In this document: one piece after another, positions 53,439 through 62,571 of the stretch | Numbering within the stretch: position 1 is the stretch's first letter | Layout of the letters: every line of letters starts with the position of its first letter | Made by a program: the position numbers and the translations under genes | Origin: Sulfurimonas sp. | Lineage (GTDB): Bacteria; Campylobacterota; Campylobacteria; Campylobacterales; Sulfurimonadaceae | Assembly: GCA_021648285.1 (NCBI GenBank) | Contig: JAKITC010000001.1 | Coordinates: 1-64,000 of the forward strand | DNA: 64,000 nt | Reading direction: 5' to 3' | Notes under the pieces: generated by a model | Database searches by the model: none | Told to the model about the DNA's origin: nothing | What the model saw: only the letters and a program-made list of their open reading frames with translations

Positions 53439-54782
53439 CTAATGCTGCTTACTAGAATCTTTGGCTACATATCTAAGCCAAAAAAATCCAAATAAACCAG
53501 CTATTAGAGAAGCTGCTAAAATGCCCATTTTTGCTTGAAATATTAGATCTTCATTACCTACAAACGCCAGATCTGCAATAAAAATAGACATAGTAAATCC
53601 AATTCCGCCAAGAAAGGCAACACCAAAAACTTGACTCATACTACTACCGTCAGGAAGTTTTGCAATACCGAGCTTAATTGCTAAGTAAGCTACACCGGCA
53701 ATTCCTAAAACTTTTCCAATAATTAGCCCAGCCATAATTCCTAAAGAAGCTGGTTGTAAAACAGTAGCACTGATAGAATAAAAATCTATTGATATACCGG
53801 CATTGGCTAGTGCAAAAAGAGGGATAACTAATAAACTCACAGGAAGATGCAAGGCATGTTCAAGTTTTGCAGAAGGTGAGCTTACAGCATCTATTTGATC
53901 TTTAATATTTTGCAGTATAGCTTTTTGTTTTTCATGCATCATATGGTCTGTAGTAACTGGATAATTATCATACTCTTCAAGTCTGTTTTTTGCATGTTGT
54001 GTGAAATCAAGAGGAGTAAACTTTGGTCTAGAGGGTATTGCCATAGCAGCGATTACTCCTGCAATAGTTGCATGAACACCAGACTCAAGCATAAATAGCC
54101 ACATAATGGCTCCAACAATAAAGTATGGAAGAATTGCATGAATCCCAAAACGGTTAAACAGTACTAAAACTAAAAAAGAGACAAGGGCCAAACTAAGCGG
54201 AATCATATTTATCTGTTCAGTATAAAATATAGCAATAACTATAACTGCACCAAGGTCATCAACGATTGCAAGGGCTACTAAAAATGTTACAAGTGGTGCT
54301 GATACTCTTTTTCCAAGAAGTACTAAAGCACTGATGGCAAAAGCTATATCTGTTGCCATTGGGATTCCCCAACCATTTGCGGCTTCTGTGCCACTTGTTA
54401 TGCTGAGATATATAAGTGCCGGTAAAAGCATACCGCCAATGGCTGATAAGATTGGCAGCATTGCAACTTTTATATTTGAGAGTTCACCTACTAAAACTTC
54501 TCTTTTTATTTCAAGTCCAATAATAAAGAAAAATATCGCCATCAGTCCATCGTTAATCCAATGGTGAATGCTTTTAGAAATACTCCAAGGACCTACTAAA
54601 ATATCTATTTTTGTATGAAAAAAGTGCAGATATGCTTCTGCGAACGGAGAGTTTGCAAGAATCAAAGCAATAACTGTCATGAGCATCAGCATTAATCCGG
54701 TTGTAGTTTGCGCATGTAGAAAATTCTCAAACGGAGTAGCTACTTTGTCAAATGCTTTTTCCCATGGTGCATATATTTTCAT
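53439..54782 (-). CDS. nhaA: Na+/H+ antiporter NhaA
   Basis: A 447-residue NhaA with eleven or twelve membrane helices. FFFIIGLEIKREVLVGEL, GIPMATDIAFAISALVLLG (ion-binding Asp pair partly in ALAIVDDLGAVIVIAIFY) and GGIGFTMSIFIADLAF are signature segments. A loop of extra sequence occurs about 260-310 (TQHAKNRLEEYDNYP). The ATG at 54782 is preceded by AAAGGAATTTTT; the longer frame from 54809 has no such site. Confidence 0.94.
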   Translation of the reverse strand: MKIYAPWEKAFDKVATPFENFLHAQTTTGLMLMLMTVIALILANSPFAEAYLHFFHTKIDILVGPWSISKSIHHWINDGLMAIFFFIIGLEIKREVLVGELSNIKVAMLPILSAIGGMLLPALIYLSITSGTEAANGWGIPMATDIAFAISALVLLGKRVSAPLVTFLVALAIVDDLGAVIVIAIFYTEQINMIPLSLALVSFLVLVLFNRFGIHAILPYFIVGAIMWLFMLESGVHATIAGVIAAMAIPSRPKFTPLDFTQHAKNRLEEYDNYPVTTDHMMHEKQKAILQNIKDQIDAVSSPSAKLEHALHLPVSLLVIPLFALANAGISIDFYSISATVLQPASLGIMAGLIIGKVLGIAGVAYLAIKLGIAKLPDGSSMSQVFGVAFLGGIGFTMSIFIADLAFVGNEDLIFQAKMGILAASLIAGLFGFFWLRYVAKDSSKQH

Positions 54783-54857
54783 AAAAATTCCTTTAATAAA
54801 CGACAGCATTATAGCAAAAGAGTAACAACTTTCAATAACGAATGCTATAATTCATTT

Positions 54858-56030
54858 ATGAATATGAAAGAGTTACAAAACAAATCGATACTACTGTTTG
54901 GCAAGAGCCGTGCTTTTAGCAGTGATGAGTTCGAGTCACAGATGAAGTTTCATAAAATCAGGCTGTTCTCCGAGTTTAATGATGATGTCGTCGTGGTTAT
55001 TGATGGCAAGATGATGACTCCCTATGAACAGATGGCAAGTGATGAACTCTATGAAAAGCATTCTAAGGAAGTAGAGTTTATACCTATAGATATTTTTGAA
55101 AAAGAGATAGCTAAGTATATAGATTCAGATACTCTTTTGATGAGCTTGAAGCTCTCACATGATAAACAGAGACTAAAGAGTTTTATACAAAACTCTATGC
55201 TTAGCGATGAACTGTTCTTAAAACTTTTAAAAATGTACTCTTGGTCGGGTGAAGATTTCTTTGAAAATGATGATAATCGTGATGTAAGTGCCGCTTTGAT
55301 ATTACGTTTTTATGAAAACATAGAGAGAAATCACAATGTTCAATATGCAACTACCGGCATTATGCATCTTGTTGCACAAACTAAAAGCACAAAACTTTTA
55401 AAAGCTATTTCTAATTTAGAACCAATAAAGCATCATCCTAAAATCCAGGTTGCAATTGCTATGAGTGATTGCTGTGATGACGAGATGCAAGAGCGGCTTT
55501 ATAAATCCAAAAGTCAAAAGATATTAGAAGCTTTATCTTTGAATAAAAATTTAAAATCAACTCTTATAGAAAAATTTTCAAAAGATGAAATACTGGGAAG
55601 AAATGTAGCTAAAAATATAATACTTAGCAATGAACTTTTTGAACTATTTAAAGACAATAAAATAGGATTGGCACTAAATGAAAGTTTGACTACAGAGATG
55701 CAAAAAGAATTAGTAGAGCTTGACAATGAGAATATTTCTTATGCCTTGGCTCTTAATAATAGTATTGATGAAACTATTTTAAAGATACTGTTGCTAAATA
55801 GCAATAAAGAGATTCAATCCGCTATATATCAAAATAGCACAACACCTTTAGAGATACTCCGTAGGGCATATAAAAATAATCAAAATTATGAAGAGTTGGC
55901 AAAAAATGAGAATACTCCAATAGAGATTTTATATCAACTTCAACTAGATGGCAGATATGAAAGATTTGTAAAAACTAATAAAGCATTTGGTAAACATATC
56001 GTGCGCGAAAATATAGGATGGGACGTATGA
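54858..56030 (+). CDS. BRCT-like plus LRV-like repeat protein linked to MoxR
   Basis: A 390-residue protein without a known name. Residues about 5-90 (LQNKSILLFGKSRAFSSDE, FIPIDIFEKEIAKYI) look like a BRCT-type domain. From about 195 onward short helical repeats follow (ALSLNKNLKSTLIEKFSKDE, ALALNNSIDETILKILL, NSTTPLEILRRA, NENTPIEILYQL), like leucine-rich-variant/HEAT repeats. The stop overlaps the MoxR start (ATGA), so the two are coupled. Probably an adaptor or substrate-recognition partner of the ATPase; this is inference. Confidence 0.75.
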   Translation: MNMKELQNKSILLFGKSRAFSSDEFESQMKFHKIRLFSEFNDDVVVVIDGKMMTPYEQMASDELYEKHSKEVEFIPIDIFEKEIAKYIDSDTLLMSLKLSHDKQRLKSFIQNSMLSDELFLKLLKMYSWSGEDFFENDDNRDVSAALILRFYENIERNHNVQYATTGIMHLVAQTKSTKLLKAISNLEPIKHHPKIQVAIAMSDCCDDEMQERLYKSKSQKILEALSLNKNLKSTLIEKFSKDEILGRNVAKNIILSNELFELFKDNKIGLALNESLTTEMQKELVELDNENISYALALNNSIDETILKILLLNSNKEIQSAIYQNSTTPLEILRRAYKNNQNYEELAKNENTPIEILYQLQLDGRYERFVKTNKAFGKHIVRENIGWDV

Positions 56031-57022
56031 AAGCAACAAATCTGATAGATACAATTACTTCTTTAGTAGAACAAAAAGTTCCAACATTTTTATGGGGTGC
56101 GCCAGGTGTCGGTAAGTCATCAATAGTTAGACAGATAGCGGATGAGAAGGGAATTGGTTTTATTGATTTAAGACTTGCACTTATGGATCCTACAGACTTA
56201 AAAGGAATCCCGTTTTATGACAAAGAGTCACACACTGCACTCTGGGCGCCTCCAGCATTTTTGCCAAGCTCAGGAAGCGGAATTTTGTTTTTAGATGAAT
56301 TAAACTCTGCCTCTCCATCTGTTCAGGCTTCAGCATATCAGTTGATACTCGACAGAAAAGTAGGTGAGTATGAACTACCTGAAGGTTGGGCAATTGTAGC
56401 GGCAGGAAATCGTGAGGGAGACAGAGGTTTAACATACAGAATGCCAAGCCCGCTTGCAAACAGATTTGTTCATTTTGAGATGGAAGTAGATGTAGAGGAT
56501 TGGAGACTGTGGGCGTATAAAAATAGTCTTGATGAAAGAATAATCTCATATATCTCATATAAGAGTGAACACCTGTTTACATTTGATTCTAAGAGTGATG
56601 TAAAAAGTTTTGCAACACCAAGAAGCTGGGAATATGTAAATTCTATACTAAAAAGTTCAATTACTCAAGGATTGCTTTTGGATACTTTAAGTGGAGCAGT
56701 AGGCAAAGATGTAGCAGTCTCTTTTTTGAGTTATTCTAAAGTGATGAATAAACTTCCTGATATACAAAATATTTTGACATGTGGAACTGGTGAGTATAGC
56801 GATGAGGTAGATGTACTTTATGCTTTAAGTACAGGTCTTGTTAGTGCATATTTAAAAGATACTAACGATGAAAATCTAGAAAACTTGTTGAAATATACTT
56901 TAGACCTCAAAAGTGAGTTTGCCATAATGATAGTTCAGGACCTGCAAAGAAACGGTGTTCGCATGGAACACTCATCAGTTTTTAAAGATTGGGTTAAAAA
57001 GTTTTCATATCTGCTTGGGTGA
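56027..57022 (+). CDS. MoxR-type AAA+ ATPase
   Basis: A 331-residue AAA_5/MoxR ATPase. Walker A is GAPGVGKSSIVRQ (about 24-36), Walker B ILFLDELNSA (about 89-98), sensor 1 VAAGNREGDRG and the arginine-finger region SPLANRF. Such ATPases act with VWA-domain proteins as chaperones for cofactor or complex maturation. The VWA partner follows at 57915 with a toxin-antitoxin pair between. The ATG at 56027 overlaps the previous stop. Confidence 0.9.
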   Translation: MKATNLIDTITSLVEQKVPTFLWGAPGVGKSSIVRQIADEKGIGFIDLRLALMDPTDLKGIPFYDKESHTALWAPPAFLPSSGSGILFLDELNSASPSVQASAYQLILDRKVGEYELPEGWAIVAAGNREGDRGLTYRMPSPLANRFVHFEMEVDVEDWRLWAYKNSLDERIISYISYKSEHLFTFDSKSDVKSFATPRSWEYVNSILKSSITQGLLLDTLSGAVGKDVAVSFLSYSKVMNKLPDIQNILTCGTGEYSDEVDVLYALSTGLVSAYLKDTNDENLENLLKYTLDLKSEFAIMIVQDLQRNGVRMEHSSVFKDWVKKFSYLLG

Positions 57023-57044
57023 AACAAAAATAATCAACTTGTGT

Positions 57045-57050
57045 TATAAT
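57045..57050 (+). promoter_or_regulatory. Promoter -10 box of the MNT-HEPN pair
   Basis: TTGTGTTATAATAC ends about 22 bases before the nucleotidyltransferase start at 57073. It makes the toxin-antitoxin pair an independent unit inside the MoxR-VWA cluster. Confidence 0.55.
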
Positions 57051-57072
57051 ACAAAAAAGCAAAAGAGAAAAA

Positions 57073-57387
57073 ATGAGAGCAGATAAAAGCAGTATCTTGG
57101 ATTATTTAAAGGAGCTAAAACCTTTGTTAAATAACAGGGGTATATCAGTGGTCGGTTTTTTTGGCAGTTTTGCAAGAGAAGAAAATAGTGTTTACAGCGA
57201 TATAGATGTAGCAATAAAAAAAGAGAAAGATTATCTTACAGTAAAAAGTGGATATGATTATTTTAATGATATAGAATTTTTAAAAAATTTAATAAGAAAA
57301 AAATTTCATAGAAACATAGATATATTTGATATAGACAGTAATTCAAACATGAAAAATGACATTTTAAAAGATATGATATATGTTTAA
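57073..57387 (+). CDS. MNT-type nucleotidyltransferase antitoxin
   Basis: A 104-residue minimal nucleotidyltransferase with GFFGSFAREENSVYSDIDVAI, the GSx10DxD catalytic signature (about 28-45). MNT proteins are antitoxins that AMPylate their HEPN partner. It overlaps the HEPN gene by eight bases. Confidence 0.87.
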   Translation: MRADKSSILDYLKELKPLLNNRGISVVGFFGSFAREENSVYSDIDVAIKKEKDYLTVKSGYDYFNDIEFLKNLIRKKFHRNIDIFDIDSNSNMKNDILKDMIYV

Positions 57388-57736
57388 TCAAAAAGCGATA
57401 GATAGAATTAAAGTGATATACAAAAAAATCGGTTTTATTGAATCGATTATTAAACAATACGGTTCAACCTCAAAAGCATTAGAGGATGAACAAAATGGCA
57501 GAGCTTCTATAATGATGCATTTAACCAGCATAGCTGAACAGTTTGACAAACTTTTACATAACGGCGAGCTAGAACTACTCTCAAATTTTGAAAAACAGGA
57601 CATAAAAGGCAGTTATGATTTAAGAAACTTCATATCACATGACTATGAGGGAGTTGACCTTTATATAGTTGAAGATGTTATAAATCATCGCCTGCCGATT
57701 ATTAAAGAAAGTGTAAATAAAATTCTTAAAATTTAA
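57380..57736 (+). CDS. HEPN-domain (DUF86) RNase toxin
   Basis: A 118-residue all-helical HEPN protein. The Rx4-6H RNase motif is LRNFISHDYEGVD (about 89-101) with a following Tyr, the site AMPylated by MNT partners. It is the toxin half of an MNT-HEPN pair. Between it and the VWA gene lie 178 bases with a weak hairpin and a new promoter. Confidence 0.86.
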   Translation: MFNQKAIDRIKVIYKKIGFIESIIKQYGSTSKALEDEQNGRASIMMHLTSIAEQFDKLLHNGELELLSNFEKQDIKGSYDLRNFISHDYEGVDLYIVEDVINHRLPIIKESVNKILKI

Positions 57737-57883
57737 TACCCTCCTAGAAAGCTCTTTGCCTAAAAATTGTAAGTATATGGATTGTAGTATCTATGATTTT
57801 AAAAACAATAGTGCACCTTTTAGTTTAGTGCATTGGTATTGTAAGTAAGTAACTTTTATTATTGTAAAAATATCTTACTTTGA

Positions 57884-57889
57884 TATAAT
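57884..57889 (+). promoter_or_regulatory. Promoter -10 box of the VWA gene
   Basis: TTTGATATAATAG lies about 26 bases before the start at 57915. It would let the VWA gene be expressed separately from the upstream moxR and toxin-antitoxin genes. Confidence 0.55.
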
Positions 57890-57914
57890 AGTCTTAAAAA
57901 ACGGGTGTCTTTAC

Positions 57915-59129
57915 ATGTCAAGCATTGATCATAAAATCTCACAAGCCAAAGCCAAACTTTTAGTGGATTATCCATACTTTGGAACTTTGGCATCAAAGCT
58001 GGAACTTGTTGTAAATGATGACATAGAAGCTTTTAAAAGCAACGGAGTCAAACTGGAGTACAACAGTGATTACCTGCAAGCTTTAAAACTCTCGGAGATG
58101 GAGTTTGTATTTGCAAATGGTGCGATGCACGCCTCTTTGGCACATGAGCAGAGAAAGAACAACCGCAGTGGTTGGCTCTGGCAGATGGCAACAGACTACG
58201 CAATTAATGACATGTTGGTTGAAAATGGACTTGATTTACCGGATAGAGTACTATACAGAGTGCGTTTTAAAGGACTTTATGCTGAAGAGATTTATGCTGA
58301 GTTAAAGGAAATGAATTTAGACAACTTTACTGAATTTAGCGAAGTTTCCGAACTTAATGAGGTCGAAGACCTCAGCTCAGAGTCTAACTCAAATCAAAAA
58401 TTTCAAGAGCAAATCCAACAAGAAGTAAATTCAGAGAGTTCTACTGAATCCAGTCAAGGTTCAAAACTTAATAGACTCGAAGAGTCTAGCTTGTGCAGCA
58501 CCTCAGACCAAGATCTAGAAGAACAACTTTTTGGGGAATTTGCAAAAACAACACTTGAATCAGAATTTAAAAAAGGGGAAGCTCCTAAGACAATAGAGAG
58601 ATTTTTTAATCTTACATGTCAAGGCAAAATAGATTGGCGGGATGAGTTAAAAGTTGCTATTGACAGGTTTCATAAAGATGATTATGTTCTTATTCCGCCA
58701 AATAAGAAATTTCTATATGTAGGCATCTATCTGCCATCTTGTGTAAGCCAAAGATTCAAATTAGTTGTTGCCGTTGACAGTTCAGGTTCTGTTGATGAAG
58801 AGCTTTTGAATACATTTTTTAGTGAGTTAAATTTTCTTATGAATACCATTGCAAATTATCAGATAGATCTGTTGGTATGTGATGATAAGATTCAATCTCA
58901 CAAAACTTTTTACAGTGGAGATATTCTAGAGGCTGATTTAAAAGGTGGTGGAGCTACTGATTTTAGACCTGTATTTGAGTTCATAGAAGATACTTTACAA
59001 GACACAAAGCTGCTTTTATACTTTAGTGATTTAGCTGGAAAGTTTCCACATGTGAATCCATCCTATGATGTTAAGTGGGTAGTTCCAAGGGAGTTGGAAG
59101 TCCCTTTTGGAGAAGTTATAGTTTTATAA
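57915..59129 (+). CDS. DUF2201-like VWA protein, MoxR partner
   Basis: A 404-residue protein. The N-terminal part (about 55-100) has GAMHASLAHEQRKNNRSGWLWQMATDY, resembling the metallopeptidase-like DUF2201 region with His residues. The C-terminal part (about 275-404) is a von Willebrand A-type domain with VAVDSSGSVDEE (MIDAS DxSxS) and LKGGGATDF (MIDAS Thr). The linker (about 130-195) holds two copies of a palindrome-tipped coding repeat also seen in the acidic gene at 32759. It is likely the VWA partner of the MoxR ATPase at 56027. Confidence 0.85.
   Translation: MSSIDHKISQAKAKLLVDYPYFGTLASKLELVVNDDIEAFKSNGVKLEYNSDYLQALKLSEMEFVFANGAMHASLAHEQRKNNRSGWLWQMATDYAINDMLVENGLDLPDRVLYRVRFKGLYAEEIYAELKEMNLDNFTEFSEVSELNEVEDLSSESNSNQKFQEQIQQEVNSESSTESSQGSKLNRLEESSLCSTSDQDLEEQLFGEFAKTTLESEFKKGEAPKTIERFFNLTCQGKIDWRDELKVAIDRFHKDDYVLIPPNKKFLYVGIYLPSCVSQRFKLVVAVDSSGSVDEELLNTFFSELNFLMNTIANYQIDLLVCDDKIQSHKTFYSGDILEADLKGGGATDFRPVFEFIEDTLQDTKLLLYFSDLAGKFPHVNPSYDVKWVVPRELEVPFGEVIVL
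58305..58376 (+). repeat. In-frame palindrome-tipped coding repeat, VWA copy 1
   Basis: A 72-base unit coding KEMNLDNFTEFSE and VSELNEVEDLS. It contains GAGGTC-GAA-GACCTC at 58359-58373 between TTAAT and AGC. It aligns without gaps to copy 2 at 58419 and to the acidic-gene copy at 34046. Confidence 0.65.
58419..58490 (+). repeat. In-frame palindrome-tipped coding repeat, VWA copy 2
   Basis: A 72-base unit coding QEVNSESSTESSQ and GSKLNRLEESS. Its palindrome is AGACTC-GAA-GAGTCT at 58473-58487, again between TTAAT and AGC. Over the last 48 bases it matches the acidic-gene copy at 37 positions by my count, and VWA copy 1 at 33. Confidence 0.7.
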
Positions 59130-59131
59130 AA

Positions 59132-60364
59132 TTATTCAGACAGGACTTGGTTCCCGCCTGCTTGTTTTGCATTGTGTAACATCATATCAGCTTGATTCAC
59201 ACTATCTTTAAACTCATCCTCGTCGTGCATTGTAAGTCCAGCAGATATTGTAAACTTTATTTTTTCATCTTTAGTTGAAACTAAGATAGCATTTTTTGCC
59301 TCTACTACAGCACTGTTTAGTGTCTCCAGCGCAGAGTAAAGGTTTGTATTTTTTAATACAATACAAAATTCATCATCTTCAAGTTTTATAACTACATCTT
59401 GGTAAGAAGTAGCGGAAGTTAGTATGTTTGAGAGAGTGATTAAAACTTTATCAACACTTGGCGCATCGAAATTTTTTGCCATATCTTCAAAGTTGTCAAT
59501 GCTAACCATTGCTACAGCAACTCCCTGGGCATCATCAAGTATTTTATCTGTATTGTTTAAAAAATAACGACGGTTATAAAGACCTGTTCGAGTATCACGA
59601 TTGGTTTGATTTGTAATAAGATTGATATTTTCCAAAGCTTCTATTGAGTTGTTTATACGACATGAAAACTCCTCTTTTGAAAAAGGCTTTTGAATGTAGT
59701 CATTTGCTCCATCTTTTAAAAATTGAGCATTTATATCGTCCTTTTCGTTTGATGACAAAGCAATTATGCTAAGTTCATTTTTAGTGTGATTTTCTCTTAT
59801 ATTTTTTGTAAGTTCAAGACCATTCATTACAGGCATATTGTAGTCTGTTAAAACTAAAGATAAATCCGGATGTGTACTTAGCATGCCTATAGCTTCTTCG
59901 CCATGAGCAACAGTGATGACCTTATAAAAAAGATTTTCTAATAATTCTTTCATATATTTTCTAAATACCATTGAATCATCTACAACTAAAATTTTATGAG
60001 TTTGATTTTTTTGAAGTCTTTTAATTGTGTCTATAATATAATTTATATCATTAACGCCGCTTTTATGAATATAATCAATGATATTTTTTTTGATTATTTT
60101 TTCTCTAAACTCTTTGTCTATGCTTCCAGTTAAAACTATTGCATGACAACCTTTGTTTAGGACATAGTCAATAGACTCTCCGTTTGGTGCATCAGGCAGG
60201 TTTAAATCAACTAAAACAAGAAAGTATTTATACCTTTTTAAATAGAGTTTAGCTTCAGATAATTTGAAAGCCACATCTACTTCAAAGTTTAATTCAGTGC
60301 TGATTTTTTTTGCTATTAGTTTTGCTAAAGTTTTATTGTCTTCTACTATTAGAATTCTGTTCAT
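59132..60364 (-). CDS. Two-receiver response regulator with degenerate GGDEF domain
   Basis: A 410-residue protein. Two receiver domains (about 1-115 and 125-245) both keep the phospho-Asp and Lys: LVLVDLNLPDAP and LVLTDYNMPVMNGLE, with KPFSKEEF in the second. Residues about 255-410 are a GGDEF-type domain, but the active-site loop reads KLEDDEFCIVL, so the first two Gly are Glu-Asp. Diguanylate cyclase activity is therefore doubtful; it may bind nucleotides or act through protein contacts. Confidence 0.9.
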   Translation of the reverse strand: MNRILIVEDNKTLAKLIAKKISTELNFEVDVAFKLSEAKLYLKRYKYFLVLVDLNLPDAPNGESIDYVLNKGCHAIVLTGSIDKEFREKIIKKNIIDYIHKSGVNDINYIIDTIKRLQKNQTHKILVVDDSMVFRKYMKELLENLFYKVITVAHGEEAIGMLSTHPDLSLVLTDYNMPVMNGLELTKNIRENHTKNELSIIALSSNEKDDINAQFLKDGANDYIQKPFSKEEFSCRINNSIEALENINLITNQTNRDTRTGLYNRRYFLNNTDKILDDAQGVAVAMVSIDNFEDMAKNFDAPSVDKVLITLSNILTSATSYQDVVIKLEDDEFCIVLKNTNLYSALETLNSAVVEAKNAILVSTKDEKIKFTISAGLTMHDEDEFKDSVNQADMMLHNAKQAGGNQVLSE

Positions 60365-60414
60365 TTTATAAAAAATCCTTCAAAAGCTTTAGGGTAATTA
60401 TAGTATAATTATTT

Positions 60415-61683
60415 ATGAATTATTTAACAACTATTGTAGATAAATTAAAGACTAAACAAAATATTTTTTTGACAGGTGGTGCCGGTGTAGGAAAAACTAC
60501 AGTTACGAGAGATGTCATAAAACAGTACGAAGATGAAGCAAAAAAAGTGGCAAAATTGGCTTCAACAGGAATGGCTGCTACACTCATAAATGGACAAACA
60601 CTACACAGTTTTTTAGACTTGGGAATCGCCGGTGATATGCAAGAGCTAGAGAGAAACGGTAAGCTGGAGATAAAAAAGAAAACTAAAAAACTGCTCTCTA
60701 GTATGGACCTAATTGTTATCGATGAGATTTCAATGGTTAGCGACACTCTTCTTGATATGATAAGATTGAGACTGTCTCAAGCTGATTTTCGTGGTTCACT
60801 TCTTGTTGTCGGTGACTTTTTACAACTCCCGCCGGTTGTTCGTGGTTATGATGAAGTTAGATTTGCATTTGAATCTCCATCGTGGAAAAAACTTCAATTC
60901 GAGACTATAGAATTAACATATGTATATAGGACTGATGATAAAGATTTTATAGAACTCTTAGGTAGTGTAAGAGACGGTTATGTAGATGAAAATATTCATA
61001 ATAATCTAAATGAGTTTATCAAACCACTGCCTGAGGATTTGAGTGAGTTTACATTTTTGTTTGGAAAAAACAATTCTGCGTCATTTCACAATAAAAATCA
61101 ACTTGACTTTGTAGAGAGTGAACTGTTTGTAAAAGAGGCTCAAGTTATCAAACATGTTAAAAGTACAAAAGAAGTGGATATAGAGAGGTTTATAAATGAC
61201 GCTAGAATAGAGAAAGAGCTAGAGTTGAAGATCGGAGTGCCTGTTCTTTTTACACGAAACTCTTGGAACTATTTTAACGGCGAAAGAGGTGTTGTTGTAA
61301 ATGTTGACAGCAGTTTTGTATACGTGCAAAAGAGTGATGGCTTGGTTGTAAAACTTGAAGCAATCGCTCAAAGTAAAAGTATGTGGAAAGAGAAAAGCGT
61401 AGGCGGGAAAAAAGAGATGATGGAGGAGGCAGTTTTTAGTGTTTATCAGTACCCTATAAAACTAGCTTATGCCATTACGATTCATAAATCACAGGGAATG
61501 TCTATCGAGGATTTAATAATTGAGACAAATGAGATCTTTGCACCATCACAGTTTTATGTGGCAATATCAAGAAGCTCTAACCCAAAAAGACTAAACCTTA
61601 TTGCACCGAGAAAGCAGTGGAGAGAGATAGTCTTTGTGAGTCATAAAGCTCTGGAGTTTGTTAAAGTAGATAAAAGTTGTTAA
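60415..61683 (+). CDS. Pif1/RecD-like superfamily 1 helicase
   Basis: A 422-residue SF1B helicase. Motif I is LTGGAGVGKTTVT (about 19-31), motif II LIVIDEISMVSD (about 98-109), motif III VVGDFLQLPPV, and the C-terminal motifs YAITIHKSQGMSIE and FYVAISRS. Short form without extra domains. It should unwind DNA 5' to 3'; the biological role is unknown. It overlaps the next gene by seven bases. Confidence 0.9.
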   Translation: MNYLTTIVDKLKTKQNIFLTGGAGVGKTTVTRDVIKQYEDEAKKVAKLASTGMAATLINGQTLHSFLDLGIAGDMQELERNGKLEIKKKTKKLLSSMDLIVIDEISMVSDTLLDMIRLRLSQADFRGSLLVVGDFLQLPPVVRGYDEVRFAFESPSWKKLQFETIELTYVYRTDDKDFIELLGSVRDGYVDENIHNNLNEFIKPLPEDLSEFTFLFGKNNSASFHNKNQLDFVESELFVKEAQVIKHVKSTKEVDIERFINDARIEKELELKIGVPVLFTRNSWNYFNGERGVVVNVDSSFVYVQKSDGLVVKLEAIAQSKSMWKEKSVGGKKEMMEEAVFSVYQYPIKLAYAITIHKSQGMSIEDLIIETNEIFAPSQFYVAISRSSNPKRLNLIAPRKQWREIVFVSHKALEFVKVDKSC

Positions 61684-62564
61684 ACAGGGTAGACAGAGGC
61701 GTATTATATATGCTCTCAGGTGCTTTAATATCTGCAATGAATGGTGCACTGACAAAGATTTTAGCAGAGTATATGAGTGCCTTAGAGATAGTGTTTTTTC
61801 GTAATCTTTTAGGAATACCACTTATACTTTATGCGCTAAAGCATACAGCTCCAAAACTTAGTGGCGGTAAATTTTACATGTTAATCAGCCGCGGAGTTTA
61901 TGGCTTCTTGGCGATGATACTGTTTTTTTACACTATCACGGTTATACCGCTAGGTGAAGCAATAACTCTAAACAAAACGTCGCCTCTGTTTGTTTCAATT
62001 TTAGCCTACTATCTGCTTAAAGAGCATCTGAGTTTAAATACCATATTTGCACTTATTAGAGTTTTTTTAGGAATAATCCTTATAGTAAAACCTTTTGGGT
62101 TGAGTATCTCGTATGCACACTTTTTGGGGATACTCGGTGGATTTTTTGCTGCTGCCGCATATACAACTATTAAAAAAATAAAGGATATATATGATTCAAG
62201 AGTTATAGTCCTTTCTTTTGTTGGTATTGGCACAATTCTACCGGCAATAGGGTTTTTACTGGCACCATATGTAAATGCACCAGAAGCTATAAGTTTTATG
62301 TTTCCTGTTTTTAGCATGCCTGACACAACATATGTCTGGTCGCTTATAGTGTTTATGGGACTTATTTCAACACTCTCTCAATGGCTGCTTACAAAAGCGT
62401 ACAGTGCTTCAAAGGTAAGCATAATCGGAGTGATTTCTTACACAAACATACCATTTTCTATAGGTTTCGGATGGATGCTTGGTGACGCGCTTCCTGACAT
62501 GTATATGTATATGGGAATAGGGTTGATTATAGTTGGTGGTATTTTGGTTGGGATGAAGAAGTAG
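61677..62564 (+). CDS. EamA-family (DMT) transporter
   Basis: A 295-residue transporter with ten membrane helices in two EamA repeats (about 8-140 and 155-290): FFRNLLGIPLILYAL and ITLNKTSPLFVSILAYYLLKEHL in the first, and IGVISYTNIPFSIGFGWMLGDALPD in the second. The exported or imported solute is unknown. The TTG start at 61677 overlaps the helicase stop. Confidence 0.88.
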   Translation: MLNRVDRGVLYMLSGALISAMNGALTKILAEYMSALEIVFFRNLLGIPLILYALKHTAPKLSGGKFYMLISRGVYGFLAMILFFYTITVIPLGEAITLNKTSPLFVSILAYYLLKEHLSLNTIFALIRVFLGIILIVKPFGLSISYAHFLGILGGFFAAAAYTTIKKIKDIYDSRVIVLSFVGIGTILPAIGFLLAPYVNAPEAISFMFPVFSMPDTTYVWSLIVFMGLISTLSQWLLTKAYSASKVSIIGVISYTNIPFSIGFGWMLGDALPDMYMYMGIGLIIVGGILVGMKK

Positions 62565-62571
62565 AAATTAT

